Assembly (NCBI GenBank): GCA_024233575.1
Contig: JACKPN010000024.1
Location: forward strand, 1 to 17,304
Origin: Chlamydiales bacterium
Lineage (GTDB): Bacteria; Chlamydiota; Chlamydiia; Chlamydiales; Criblamydiaceae
Direction: 5' to 3'
DNA length: 17,304 nt
In this document: positions 7,770 through 15,167 of the stretch, one piece after another
Position numbering within the stretch: position 1 is the first letter of the stretch
How the letters are laid out: the number at the start of each line of letters is the position of its first letter
Translations under genes and position numbers: made by a program
The notes under the pieces: generated by a model
Database searches by the model: none
What the model saw: only the letters and a program-made list of their open reading frames with translations
Told to the model about the DNA's origin: nothing

Positions 7770-7886
7770 TCACTCTGACCTAGCTAACCATTGATTACTC
7801 AATAATGCTTTAAGCCAAATCTCTATAATTTGAGCGATACCTTTTCTAAAGAATACGCAAGCAGTTAGGATCAAAAACTTATTGCT
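7770..7886 (-). pseudogene. 3' fragment of a transposase gene (right remnant)
   Basis: In the same frame as, and directly after, the stop codon of the GT2 gene (7887-7889), the minus strand is open for 38 codons. It reads SNKFLILTACVFFRKG, then IAQIIEIWLKALLSNQWLAR and Ser-Glu, and ends at TGA 7770-7772. Its last 22 codons match the left remnant at 6184-6246. The following non-coding bases, down to 7754, match too and contain GAATTTTGCAACAC, an insertion-sequence-like terminus. There is no start codon and no 5' part, so this is a truncated gene end. The hydrophobic ACVFF stretch and basic/aromatic tail fit the C-terminus of a DDE-type transposase, but I cannot name the family. Confidence 0.55.
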
Positions 7887-9002
7887 CTATCGCTGTGTCT
7901 TTTCCCACTTGGGATTTTTGAAAAAAATCTGCGGCAATCGGGAAACTTTCCAAAACAGATAAGAGGGCACCTCAAAGACGACCTTGAAATCACTAAGGCT
8001 GCCATAATAAAGAATCGCCAGCGAGACATGAATGAATAGCGTTCCAAGGGCAATGACCCCATAGTCGACAGCGCCAAGGAAAAGAGCGAGCAGCACGAAG
8101 ATCAAGTGATAACCGAGAGGCATGGTCAACAGATCAAGCATCGGCTCCAACAAACGCCAACGTCCTTTACGCACATCCTTCAGCAGCCAAGGCAACTCGT
8201 CAGCAACTAACTGCATGCGTCCTCCTTCCCAACGATTACGCTGGGTCATCATCCCGCGCTCCTTAGAGGGCATCTCACCATATACAGCTGTCGTGTCGAC
8301 ATACTCCACGCGGTATCCTGCCTCCAACAGCTTGATATGATAAGCTATATCCTCAACAATGGAAGAAATATCGAAAGGGACATGACGGATCAGCTCGCGG
8401 CTAACGGCAAAGCCATTGCCAAGGATGCCGCACGATAACCGCCATCCTGCTCTTCCACGGGGACGCAAACCATTGAAAGCAAGAAACGCAACATGAAGCA
8501 GATGATGACGGCTGGATCTTCCAGGATCATGCACGCCATACCGTACTTGAACGGCATGAGCGCCATTAGCGATGGCACGGCATACTTCATGAACACAATT
8601 GCCGTCGACAACGGTGTCGGCATCGATGACAAGAAACCATTCGTAGTCTTTATGCAGATCTTTGAAAGCGTGCTGCAAGGCATAGTGCTTGCCCCTGCGA
8701 GCCTGATCGTTACGCTCAATCACATCAACACCTGCGGCCTTGGCAATCTCCACTGTGCCGTCGGTACAATTGTCTGCAACAACGACAACATCAAAAACAC
8801 CGGTGCAAGCTTTGATACTGTCGATGGTTCGTAATAAGTACTTCTCTTCATTATGTGCGGGAATAACCACAGCCAGCTTGGGGTGCGTAGCAAGCTGCTT
8901 GCGTTTTATCTGCGGCAGGAGGGCTCCGGCAGTAAGAAAAAACAGCTCAATGGTTCCGGGAAGTGTAATTAATGCGCATAAAATCGCGATCAGTGTGGTC
9001 AT
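7887..9002 (-). CDS. Processive-type GT2 glycosyltransferase (membrane)
   Basis: A 371-residue membrane-bound glycosyltransferase. One N-terminal membrane segment (1-30) precedes a GT-A domain starting KLAVVIPAHNEE (42-53). All the motifs of processive GT2 enzymes of the cellulose/hyaluronan synthase and N-glycosyltransferase type are visible: VVADNCTDGT (Asp77), VIDADT (DAD at 127-129), ILGNGFAVSRE, IVEDIAYHIKL (Asp218) and QRNRW (254-258). Two or more membrane segments follow (about 284-335). It could polymerise one sugar or add a single residue; the sequence does not decide. The ATG overlaps the stop of the hydrolase-like gene by 4 bp (ATGA); GGAG lies about 15 bases upstream, so coupling probably matters for initiation. 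It is the last gene of the rightmost leftward operon; its stop abuts a transposase remnant. Confidence 0.92.
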   Translation of the reverse strand: MTTLIAILCALITLPGTIELFFLTAGALLPQIKRKQLATHPKLAVVIPAHNEEKYLLRTIDSIKACTGVFDVVVVADNCTDGTVEIAKAAGVDVIERNDQARRGKHYALQHAFKDLHKDYEWFLVIDADTVVDGNCVHEVCRAIANGAHAVQVRYGVHDPGRSSRHHLLHVAFLAFNGLRPRGRAGWRLSCGILGNGFAVSRELIRHVPFDISSIVEDIAYHIKLLEAGYRVEYVDTTAVYGEMPSKERGMMTQRNRWEGGRMQLVADELPWLLKDVRKGRWRLLEPMLDLLTMPLGYHLIFVLLALFLGAVDYGVIALGTLFIHVSLAILYYGSLSDFKVVFEVPSYLFWKVSRLPQIFFKNPKWEKTQR

Positions 9003-11266
9003 AACAGTTTATTGATATCTCCCGGCTCCGGTAGTCCTTCTTCCCTTTTGGGGATGTCGATCGCAGCAGGCAAAACAACAAGACCCCAAGCGGGTATGGT
9101 AAAACGCACGGTTCTACCATCGATAGTGAGATCGCCCTCGCTGATGCGGACACCTTCATATTCTTCATTGGTATCGAAAGGCGAAATCGCATCAAGATAG
9201 AGCATACCTCCAGGAAGATCGCGGCCATCGTCAGGGAAGGTAAGCTCTACCAACACCGGAGAGGGATTCTCCGAGGCGAATACCGCCTTCCAGTTTTTTT
9301 CCGTACGGAATGCGGCAGAGGTGACATCTTCGCCGCTGTTGACCTTATGTAAAGAACCTCCCAGAACCTTGTTCAACATCGCCATGCCCAATCCGGTAGG
9401 CCGTGGACGATTGGTGGGACTAAGATCGCGGTAGATACCCCAAAGCCGCGCCCACTCGTCAACGTTCGCAACACCTACATCAAAACCGGCAAGAACAAAA
9501 ACATTCTGCGGATGCGCACCATTGTATACTCCCTGCAGCAAACGACGTACCAATGCCGTACCCGATGCAGCGCCGGCAACAACACGGTTGCGCTCGGCAA
9601 AATCTGCATCTCCCTGTGTCGTATGGGCATTCACTTCATAAACACTGAGTTTCTTACCTAGTTCTTTCACTCCTGCCGCTACGCTCTTCAGCGGTTTATC
9701 TGTGTCAGCAAAAAGTGCGTGCAAGCTTTTTTCATCAGTCTGTTTGGCAGAGAGAGAGTAACAGTAATAGGGAGCAACAGCCAGTTGATCTGCGTGTTTG
9801 CAATACTTGAGAAATTGGAGAGCTAAGCTAGGTACGGCATACTGACCGTTGATGATGGCATTGAGATTTACCTGATTACCGGCGCCCTCTTTAATTAAAC
9901 GGAAAGCGCGGTCTGCCGCTTCACCACAGGGTTTGGGATAAGGAATCCCTGCAGCACGGAAGATCCAGTTCCAGTTTTCGTTGCCGAACTCAACGTACAC
10001 TTCGTCGAACCGTTCTTTATTGGCATGTTCCGCGAGAAATTTACCGAACGCCAAGCACTCTTCATCGGAATATACCGGGGGCATGATGATCCATGGATAG
10101 GATTTCACGTATTCGCAAAGGTCAAGAAGGTCAGGATTCGAATAACCGAACCACCACTGCGGTCCGCCGCCGGCAACACGATAGCGGAAGGCTCCTCTTT
10201 TATATACTGGAGCGATGCGATTTTCAAAGCTATCGCCAAGCTGTCCTTGGTGATCGCGTATACAATAAGGCCTGATCTCCTTAAGCGCTTCCACAACATC
10301 TTTACGAAAAGGGGTTGGCGTTTCTTGCTGTATGGAACATAGCGATACATCATCAAGCCAGATTTTTACCTTCTGACCCAACCCTGTCAAACCAAGTTTA
10401 AGGAATTGTGGAGGCCCGTCATCGACTCCTTCGAAGTCATAAACGTACTCTTCCCAGTCGGTTGTCAACTCGACTATTTTCCTCAGAAAAGGTCCTGTGC
10501 CATTCAGACGCTGAAAGTTGATGTCCAATGCAGCGCCTTCACTTTCCGCCTTTGCCCAGATGGAGAACCGCCAAGGACCGTTGACCATAAGAAGCTTGCC
10601 GGCACGTTCGAAAATACCGTCCCAATAAAACTGCGCTTCAGCAAGAACGCCGCTGCGGGGTTCTAGAACAAGCGATTGCACGCCTTCGCTGCCGGGACGA
10701 TGCTCCTTAGGGTCGACATGAATGCTGTTGCCCGCGGAGCGAGGAATCCACCAGATTGCAACGGGATTGATATCTTGATGGGTCTGGTTCAGCACGATAA
10801 CATCTTTATCATTGAGCTCCGGCATTGGGCCGTCAACAATGTACTGCGGCAAATCGCCAGGACCTGTGCTATAGGATTGTTTGATTTTTCCGGTTTTTCC
10901 TGCGGATGGGCCGGTACGGATATCATAAGTAGCGCCATTCCAATAACCGTCGGGATGGTTCAGACCACGTTCATCAAAAAAACTGTTGTCGCTGACGCGG
11001 GAGACAATAACGATGATACGATCGCGCTTGCCTTCAAAACCGGGGTTCATGATGATGTTGCAAGGCAGCTGCTCCGCTCCCCACGTCGACCATGTCCCTA
11101 GATTTACTCCGACACGATGAGTCATGGGAAGGTGTGCATTTTCATCGACAGTCATTGTCCGCGAGGCAATGCCATAGCTGATCTGGCCGAAGGTGTCATT
11201 AGAAGTAGCCATTACCGCTAGTGCTGCTAATGCGCCGATAACCGGTATGATCCATAGACGTTTCAT
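8999..11266 (-). CDS. Exported glycoside-hydrolase-like protein (GH clan A-like)
   Basis: A 755-residue protein starting with a signal-peptide-like segment (MKRLWIIPVIGALAALAVMA). Residues 52-80 contain VGVNLGTWSTWGAEQLPCN and NPGFEG; residues about 185-312 look like a carbohydrate-binding jelly roll (WRFSIWAKAESEGAALDINF, then VKIWLDDVSL). Residues 320-620 resemble a TIM-barrel hydrolase: YVEFGNENWN gives the candidate acid/base Glu430 in the Asn-Glu pair typical of clan GH-A, and LSVYEVNAHTTQGD gives the candidate nucleophile Glu544. Residues 640-740 look like a beta-sandwich. GH51-type arabinofuranosidases are the nearest family I can suggest, with low certainty. Sitting inside a synthesis operon, it probably cuts or edits the exported polymer, or is a catalytically altered binding protein. 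GAGGA precedes the ATG, and ATGA overlaps couple it to genes on both sides. Confidence 0.8.
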   Translation of the reverse strand: MKRLWIIPVIGALAALAVMATSNDTFGQISYGIASRTMTVDENAHLPMTHRVGVNLGTWSTWGAEQLPCNIIMNPGFEGKRDRIIVIVSRVSDNSFFDERGLNHPDGYWNGATYDIRTGPSAGKTGKIKQSYSTGPGDLPQYIVDGPMPELNDKDVIVLNQTHQDINPVAIWWIPRSAGNSIHVDPKEHRPGSEGVQSLVLEPRSGVLAEAQFYWDGIFERAGKLLMVNGPWRFSIWAKAESEGAALDINFQRLNGTGPFLRKIVELTTDWEEYVYDFEGVDDGPPQFLKLGLTGLGQKVKIWLDDVSLCSIQQETPTPFRKDVVEALKEIRPYCIRDHQGQLGDSFENRIAPVYKRGAFRYRVAGGGPQWWFGYSNPDLLDLCEYVKSYPWIIMPPVYSDEECLAFGKFLAEHANKERFDEVYVEFGNENWNWIFRAAGIPYPKPCGEAADRAFRLIKEGAGNQVNLNAIINGQYAVPSLALQFLKYCKHADQLAVAPYYCYSLSAKQTDEKSLHALFADTDKPLKSVAAGVKELGKKLSVYEVNAHTTQGDADFAERNRVVAGAASGTALVRRLLQGVYNGAHPQNVFVLAGFDVGVANVDEWARLWGIYRDLSPTNRPRPTGLGMAMLNKVLGGSLHKVNSGEDVTSAAFRTEKNWKAVFASENPSPVLVELTFPDDGRDLPGGMLYLDAISPFDTNEEYEGVRISEGDLTIDGRTVRFTIPAWGLVVLPAAIDIPKREEGLPEPGDINKLL

Positions 11267-12489
11267 CTGTGTCCTCGATATTGTTGAAATATGTTCAAAA
11301 GCTGTTCGCTATTCTTCTCTATGCTGAATTTATTTACCACACGCTGCCTGCCGGCTTTGCTAAGCGTCATTCTCAACGTACTGTCATCCATCAGTCTGCC
11401 CAATGCCGCGGCTAGCTCGACCTCATCCGCAGGTCGCACGAGTAAGCCATCGATCTGGTGTCGTATTAGCTCGGGAATACCGTTAATGCGTGTGGCAACG
11501 CAAGGAATTTCCATAGCCATCGCTTCCATCAATACAACGGGCAGTCCTTCGGCAAAACTCGCTAACACGAAAATGTCACTCTTTCGATAAAGTTTCAATG
11601 TCTGCTCTTGTGTCAAGGCACCCTCAAAAATCACGCGCCCTTCGAGGCCTCGTGCCGCAGCATCGCGCTCCAGCGCCGTACGATCAGCCCCGCGGCCCAC
11701 AAGCCGAAGCCGCACATCGCGGCCATCCTGCACAAGAAGGTCCAATGCCGCAAGCAGGACATGTTGTCCCTTTGCCGGCACCAGCCGTCCCACACATAAA
11801 AGTTCAAAAGGCGCAGGCTCGCTGCGAAAAGGCCGCGCTGCATACACATCGGTATCAACCCCTAAAGGAACGACATGCAGTTTGTCCCACTGGTCCGCAC
11901 CGACCAAACGCATCAGCTGGCTGCGGGTGTAGTTGCTAATGCAACAGACAAATTGCGCGTTTTCCACTTTTTCCTTCAGGCACAGTCCATACACATCGGA
12001 AAAAACATCAGGACCGTGGACTGTTAACGAATAGGTAATGGGATAAATGCGGCTGGCGATCATCGCCACCATCGAAGCAGGATTCCCAAAATGGACGTGG
12101 ACATGATTGAGTTTGCGCTTGCGCATCCATGATCCGAGGATCAACGCTTCTGTAAAGTAAAAAATGGCGAATAGCAGCTTCCGCAGGTCAACTCCGCCGC
12201 AGTATAAAGCAAAAAAAAGACCGCAGAAGACGCCGCTTGGCGTATGCCTCATACTGTTGAATAAGGCAGAGACAGCGCCGCTAACGCCCTGCCTTTTGAT
12301 GTAAAATGTACTCTGGCTTTCGACCGGTTCTTCTTGTGCAGCAATAGGGTCCGGCTCATTAATCGAGGCGATGGCGATATCCATCCCACGCTTCCGCAAG
12401 TAAGCAATCTCGCGAAAAATGAACGTATGGGAAACAGCGGGATATTGACTTACCAGATATGCCATCCTGACCGGCTCTGTCTTCTGCAT
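11263..12489 (-). CDS. GT4 glycosyltransferase
   Basis: A 408-residue GT-B-fold enzyme of the GT4 family, close in pattern to colanic-acid-type WcaL-like transferases. The N-terminal part has AYLVSQYPAVSHTFIFREI (10-28) and HVHFGNPASM. Further along are YSLTVHGPDVF, LHVVPLGVDTDVY, LLCVGRLVPAKGQHVLLAAL with Arg235 and Lys240 in the donor-phosphate loop, and the intact EX7E motif (Glu314 and Glu322) in AEGLPVVLMEAMAMEIPCVA. It is predicted to act on the cytoplasmic side of the inner membrane. The ATG at 12489 has no clear Shine-Dalgarno sequence; ATG 12465, just before the first conserved strand, is an alternative. A 43-bp gap separates it from the GT39-like gene upstream, the only non-overlapping junction in this operon; its stop overlaps the hydrolase-like gene start by 4 bp. 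Confidence 0.93.
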   Translation of the reverse strand: MQKTEPVRMAYLVSQYPAVSHTFIFREIAYLRKRGMDIAIASINEPDPIAAQEEPVESQSTFYIKRQGVSGAVSALFNSMRHTPSGVFCGLFFALYCGGVDLRKLLFAIFYFTEALILGSWMRKRKLNHVHVHFGNPASMVAMIASRIYPITYSLTVHGPDVFSDVYGLCLKEKVENAQFVCCISNYTRSQLMRLVGADQWDKLHVVPLGVDTDVYAARPFRSEPAPFELLCVGRLVPAKGQHVLLAALDLLVQDGRDVRLRLVGRGADRTALERDAAARGLEGRVIFEGALTQEQTLKLYRKSDIFVLASFAEGLPVVLMEAMAMEIPCVATRINGIPELIRHQIDGLLVRPADEVELAAALGRLMDDSTLRMTLSKAGRQRVVNKFSIEKNSEQLLNIFQQYRGHR

Positions 12490-12532
12490 CCAAACACACC
12501 AATTTATTCCCTTTTGATATCAAGAATTTTAT

Positions 12533-13714
12533 TTAACGACTACCCTTGATTGCAAAGGAGAGCATAGTGGGAATCAGAACAGCAGAAAGACGTGCAAAAG
12601 CGAAGATCGGCAAATGTAAAAAATAATAAACAGCAATGAACATCAATAGCAGGCCATATATGGAACGCCAGCTATGCTCGCGCAGAACGCCTCCAACATT
12701 CCGTACAAAGAAAAAAAGAAGAAGTCCTTGCATCACAATAAAGGCGCATGTCTTCAACGGAGTGTCCCCCAAGAACCAAAATGCCAAGGCATTGACAGTC
12801 ATCTTCTTCAGAAGAAAAAAAGGATGATGAAGATAACGGTGAACGCTGAGCCGCGTCGTTGTTTGGTCAAACCAAAGCTCATATTCCCAACGCTTATCAA
12901 ACTTCATTGCATCAGGATCACGGAAAAATTTATTCTTCTCATTACTGATCTCCCACAGGCGACCATAAGAAAACGGCGCTGCATTGATCTCGTCGGTAAA
13001 GTCATCGCCGCGCTGCATATTGTACCCAGCCAAAGCATGGACAGGAACGATACTGCGGGTAAGCTGCCAATTGCGGTAGCCCCAAGGCGTGACAACGCAT
13101 AATGCAACAAGACAAATCATCCAGCAACGCGGTTGTTTCATCCACCAAAAATAGAGGGGTACAAGCGCAATAAAAGGAAGAAAGGTTGCCTTGGTCAGCA
13201 CACATGCCCCCAAAATCAACCCGCTAATACTGGCAAGATACCAAGAAGGCCGGCGATCGTAGGCAATTAGGCTCGCTACAAATGCCGTGGTCAGAAAAAT
13301 CAACAGGCTCTCTGCCCAAATCCTTCCGACATACCAAAAGAGCATCGGATGCACAGCAACAATCAACCCGGCGGTAGCGCCGACCCCCCTATTGAACAGC
13401 TTTGTCCCTATCCAACACGTTGTCGCTGACGCCAGCGCCAAAAGAACACATTGTCCTAATTGCACAGCATAAGGCCACCATCCACCGGAGATTAACAGGG
13501 TAAAAGCAATAAACAAAGGGTATCCCGGCCCGCGCTGTATCGTCGGCTGTGGATCGGGATAATAGGACAACGTACCGAACTGGTATAGCCCGCGGCCTAG
13601 CGCACCCCAATGATCGGAATCTTGCACGCCCGCGACAAAAGGGAAAATTGCAAAGGCCCAAAGACAGGCAACGACAAATGCGGCAGTGAAGCACAAAAGA
13701 TACTGCCCCTTCAT
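12533..13714 (-). CDS. GT39-like polytopic membrane glycosyltransferase
   Basis: A 393-residue inner-membrane protein with about nine hydrophobic segments. After the first one comes the acidic loop VAGVQDSDHWGALGRGLYQF, with Asp32 and Asp34 as candidate catalytic residues, followed by PTIQRGPGYPLFIAFTLLIS, the signature order of GT39 and related polyprenyl-phosphate-sugar transferases. ACVLTKATFLPFIALVPLYF, TPWGYRNWQLTRSIVPV and the C-terminal LPIFAFARLSAVLIPTMLSF match later positions of the family. It shares this plan with the gene at 4247-5539 but the two are clearly diverged, so they probably add different sugars. GGAGG lies seven bases before the ATG, and ATGA couples it to the O-antigen ligase-like gene. 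Confidence 0.88.
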   Translation of the reverse strand: MKGQYLLCFTAAFVVACLWAFAIFPFVAGVQDSDHWGALGRGLYQFGTLSYYPDPQPTIQRGPGYPLFIAFTLLISGGWWPYAVQLGQCVLLALASATTCWIGTKLFNRGVGATAGLIVAVHPMLFWYVGRIWAESLLIFLTTAFVASLIAYDRRPSWYLASISGLILGACVLTKATFLPFIALVPLYFWWMKQPRCWMICLVALCVVTPWGYRNWQLTRSIVPVHALAGYNMQRGDDFTDEINAAPFSYGRLWEISNEKNKFFRDPDAMKFDKRWEYELWFDQTTTRLSVHRYLHHPFFLLKKMTVNALAFWFLGDTPLKTCAFIVMQGLLLFFFVRNVGGVLREHSWRSIYGLLLMFIAVYYFLHLPIFAFARLSAVLIPTMLSFAIKGSR

Positions 13715-15084
13715 TCTTTTGCCTCCAGCTCACGCATTTTTACAGCGATTGGATCACGCATCACATCACCGTACCTGGAAATAACAAGACCTTCGCTCCA
13801 ACCGATGATGAGAAACAACAGAGGCTCAACCTGCATCCCCATATACACCGTGATCAATGCAGTAGAGATCGTCATCATCACTCCCAACAGCGCAAATGCC
13901 AACGAACTGTCTTCCTGATATTTGCTCGGCGATAACATACCGCGAAAAAAAAGGCGGACCATACAAACAATAAGAAGAGCAATAAAAACAAAAAGACCAA
14001 CAAGACCGTGTTTTAGCAACAACCAAAGATACTGATTGTCAACAGACTTAATACCAGTGATTACAGGCCAGTTTGTGCTTCCCCAACCCCATATCGGACG
14101 CTGCATCGCAAGCTCGGTATACTCGCGATTCATTTCACCGCGGAAAGCGATGTTTCCTGTCATTTCCGAACCGGTATAATATTTGTTCAACTCGGCATAC
14201 GAAAGGTAGGTCTGAAAAGCGATGTAACCGCATCCAACCACAATGAAACCGCGAAGAATAAAACTTTTAAACTTGCTCCTCGAAAAACCCACTCCTAAAA
14301 ACAAAACTCCAATGAAGGCACTCAACCACGGTCCACGTGAAACAGTCAATAGCAGTCCCATCACCAATACACCGAGAATAATCCATTGCTTCGCAATGGG
14401 CAACGCAGGTAAAAAGCGAAACCTCTTATTCCACATACGATTACGGATCAGCCAGTAACAAAGCAATATTGCCGCTGCGATAACGATTCCATAGAGGATC
14501 GGCTGGATCTCAGGACCACCGATACGCACCAGACCGAAGCGAAAAAGCACCGGCCAAAGAGTTTCCTGTCCGGGGAAAAAAGCTTTAATGAATTTTATCC
14601 ATGGATTGGCAACAAAACGCACTTCATATAATGAAATCAATATACAAACGAAGATAAGAAAGCTAAAACGCCTGGAAAAGGCGATGCTAGCCTTGCTTGG
14701 AAGCAGCATGATCTTCGCAAGAAAATAGGGACCGACAGTACCCATCAGCATTAACGCAGACAAATTTCTTCCTAAACCTTCATCGCGGAAATCCGTGACT
14801 GTCTCGGAATAGACACAGACAAACATATACCCAAAAATAAACAGGTCCATCAGAGAAAAGCGCCACTGATACCATCTTCTGATAAGGGTGACAATGACTA
14901 CGGGAATGATGACTGACTGAGCAAAGCTCACATCAGGAAATCCGGGCACCTCCATTTTAAAGATCTGAGGCAAAAGAAATAAGGAAGGAAGATAAACCCC
15001 TAAAAATGCTCGCTCGGGAGTACGGATGATCGAAACTGCCAAAGCAGTAAAAGTAAGAAAAAGTATGAAGATAGTCCCAATCAA
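13711..15084 (-). CDS. O-antigen polymerase/ligase family protein (Wzy/WaaL-like)
   Basis: A 457-residue polytopic inner-membrane protein with about twelve hydrophobic segments. The family's Wzy_C region is recognisable: LLLTVSRGPWLSAFIG (about 244-259), a periplasmic loop with RGEMNREYTELAMQRPIWGW (RPIWGWG at 329-335), then DNQYLWLLLKHGLVGL (349-364) with the conserved His359. Proteins of this family either polymerise undecaprenyl-linked repeat units or ligate polymer to lipid A core or to protein; sequence alone does not separate these. The start is TTG at 15084, supported by GAGG a few bases upstream and by the immediately hydrophobic N-terminus (IGTIFILFLTFTALAV). It is the first gene of the leftward operon and faces rmlB across a short divergent region. 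Confidence 0.9.
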   Translation of the reverse strand: MIGTIFILFLTFTALAVSIIRTPERAFLGVYLPSLFLLPQIFKMEVPGFPDVSFAQSVIIPVVIVTLIRRWYQWRFSLMDLFIFGYMFVCVYSETVTDFRDEGLGRNLSALMLMGTVGPYFLAKIMLLPSKASIAFSRRFSFLIFVCILISLYEVRFVANPWIKFIKAFFPGQETLWPVLFRFGLVRIGGPEIQPILYGIVIAAAILLCYWLIRNRMWNKRFRFLPALPIAKQWIILGVLVMGLLLTVSRGPWLSAFIGVLFLGVGFSRSKFKSFILRGFIVVGCGYIAFQTYLSYAELNKYYTGSEMTGNIAFRGEMNREYTELAMQRPIWGWGSTNWPVITGIKSVDNQYLWLLLKHGLVGLFVFIALLIVCMVRLFFRGMLSPSKYQEDSSLAFALLGVMMTISTALITVYMGMQVEPLLFLIIGWSEGLVISRYGDVMRDPIAVKMRELEAKE

Positions 15085-15167
15085 CTGTTTCCTCTACAAA
15101 AAATAGATGACTCCTTCCTACCATTATTATCCCTTTTTTTCTACCATGACAAGAGATAGGAGTCGTT
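15085..15167. promoter_or_regulatory. Divergent promoter region between O-antigen ligase-like gene and rmlB
   Basis: An AT-rich 83-bp gap that must hold both promoters. It contains a direct repeat CTACCAT (15118-15124 and 15141-15147, 23 bp apart, about two helical turns) and an inverted pair GACTCC (15109-15114) and GGAGTC (15159-15164). The right arm of the pair includes the AGGAG ribosome-binding site of rmlB, so pairing could hide it. I see no strong -35/-10 pair on either strand. The roles of the repeats are inference. Confidence 0.35.

Larger units (their letters stand above)
6184..7886. mobile_element. Segment bounded by two inverted IS-end remnants, carrying a MATE gene
   Basis: Bases 7754-7838 read on the plus strand align with 6262 down to 6184 read on the minus strand. 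Outside one 6-base indel, I count 57 identities in 69 aligned positions. The first blocks (36 bases each) agree at 29 positions, and the last 33 at 28. The copies are inverted and face each other across the MATE gene, each with its coding end pointing inwards. This looks like a remnant of a composite-like insertion, or two independent insertions of related elements, in the middle of the polysaccharide locus. No intact transposase, target-site duplication or complete terminal repeat was found. Confidence 0.55.

Noticed and set aside
10025..11101. Several plus-strand frames opposite the hydrolase-like gene.
   Set aside because: No ribosome-binding sites or recognisable domains; the minus-strand protein is coherent along its full length.
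13370..13380. GGCGGTAGCGC resembles the ops element (GGCGGTAG-core) that recruits RfaH to polysaccharide operons.
   Set aside because: It is on the strand opposite to the operon, inside the GT39-like coding sequence, and the last base departs from the consensus.
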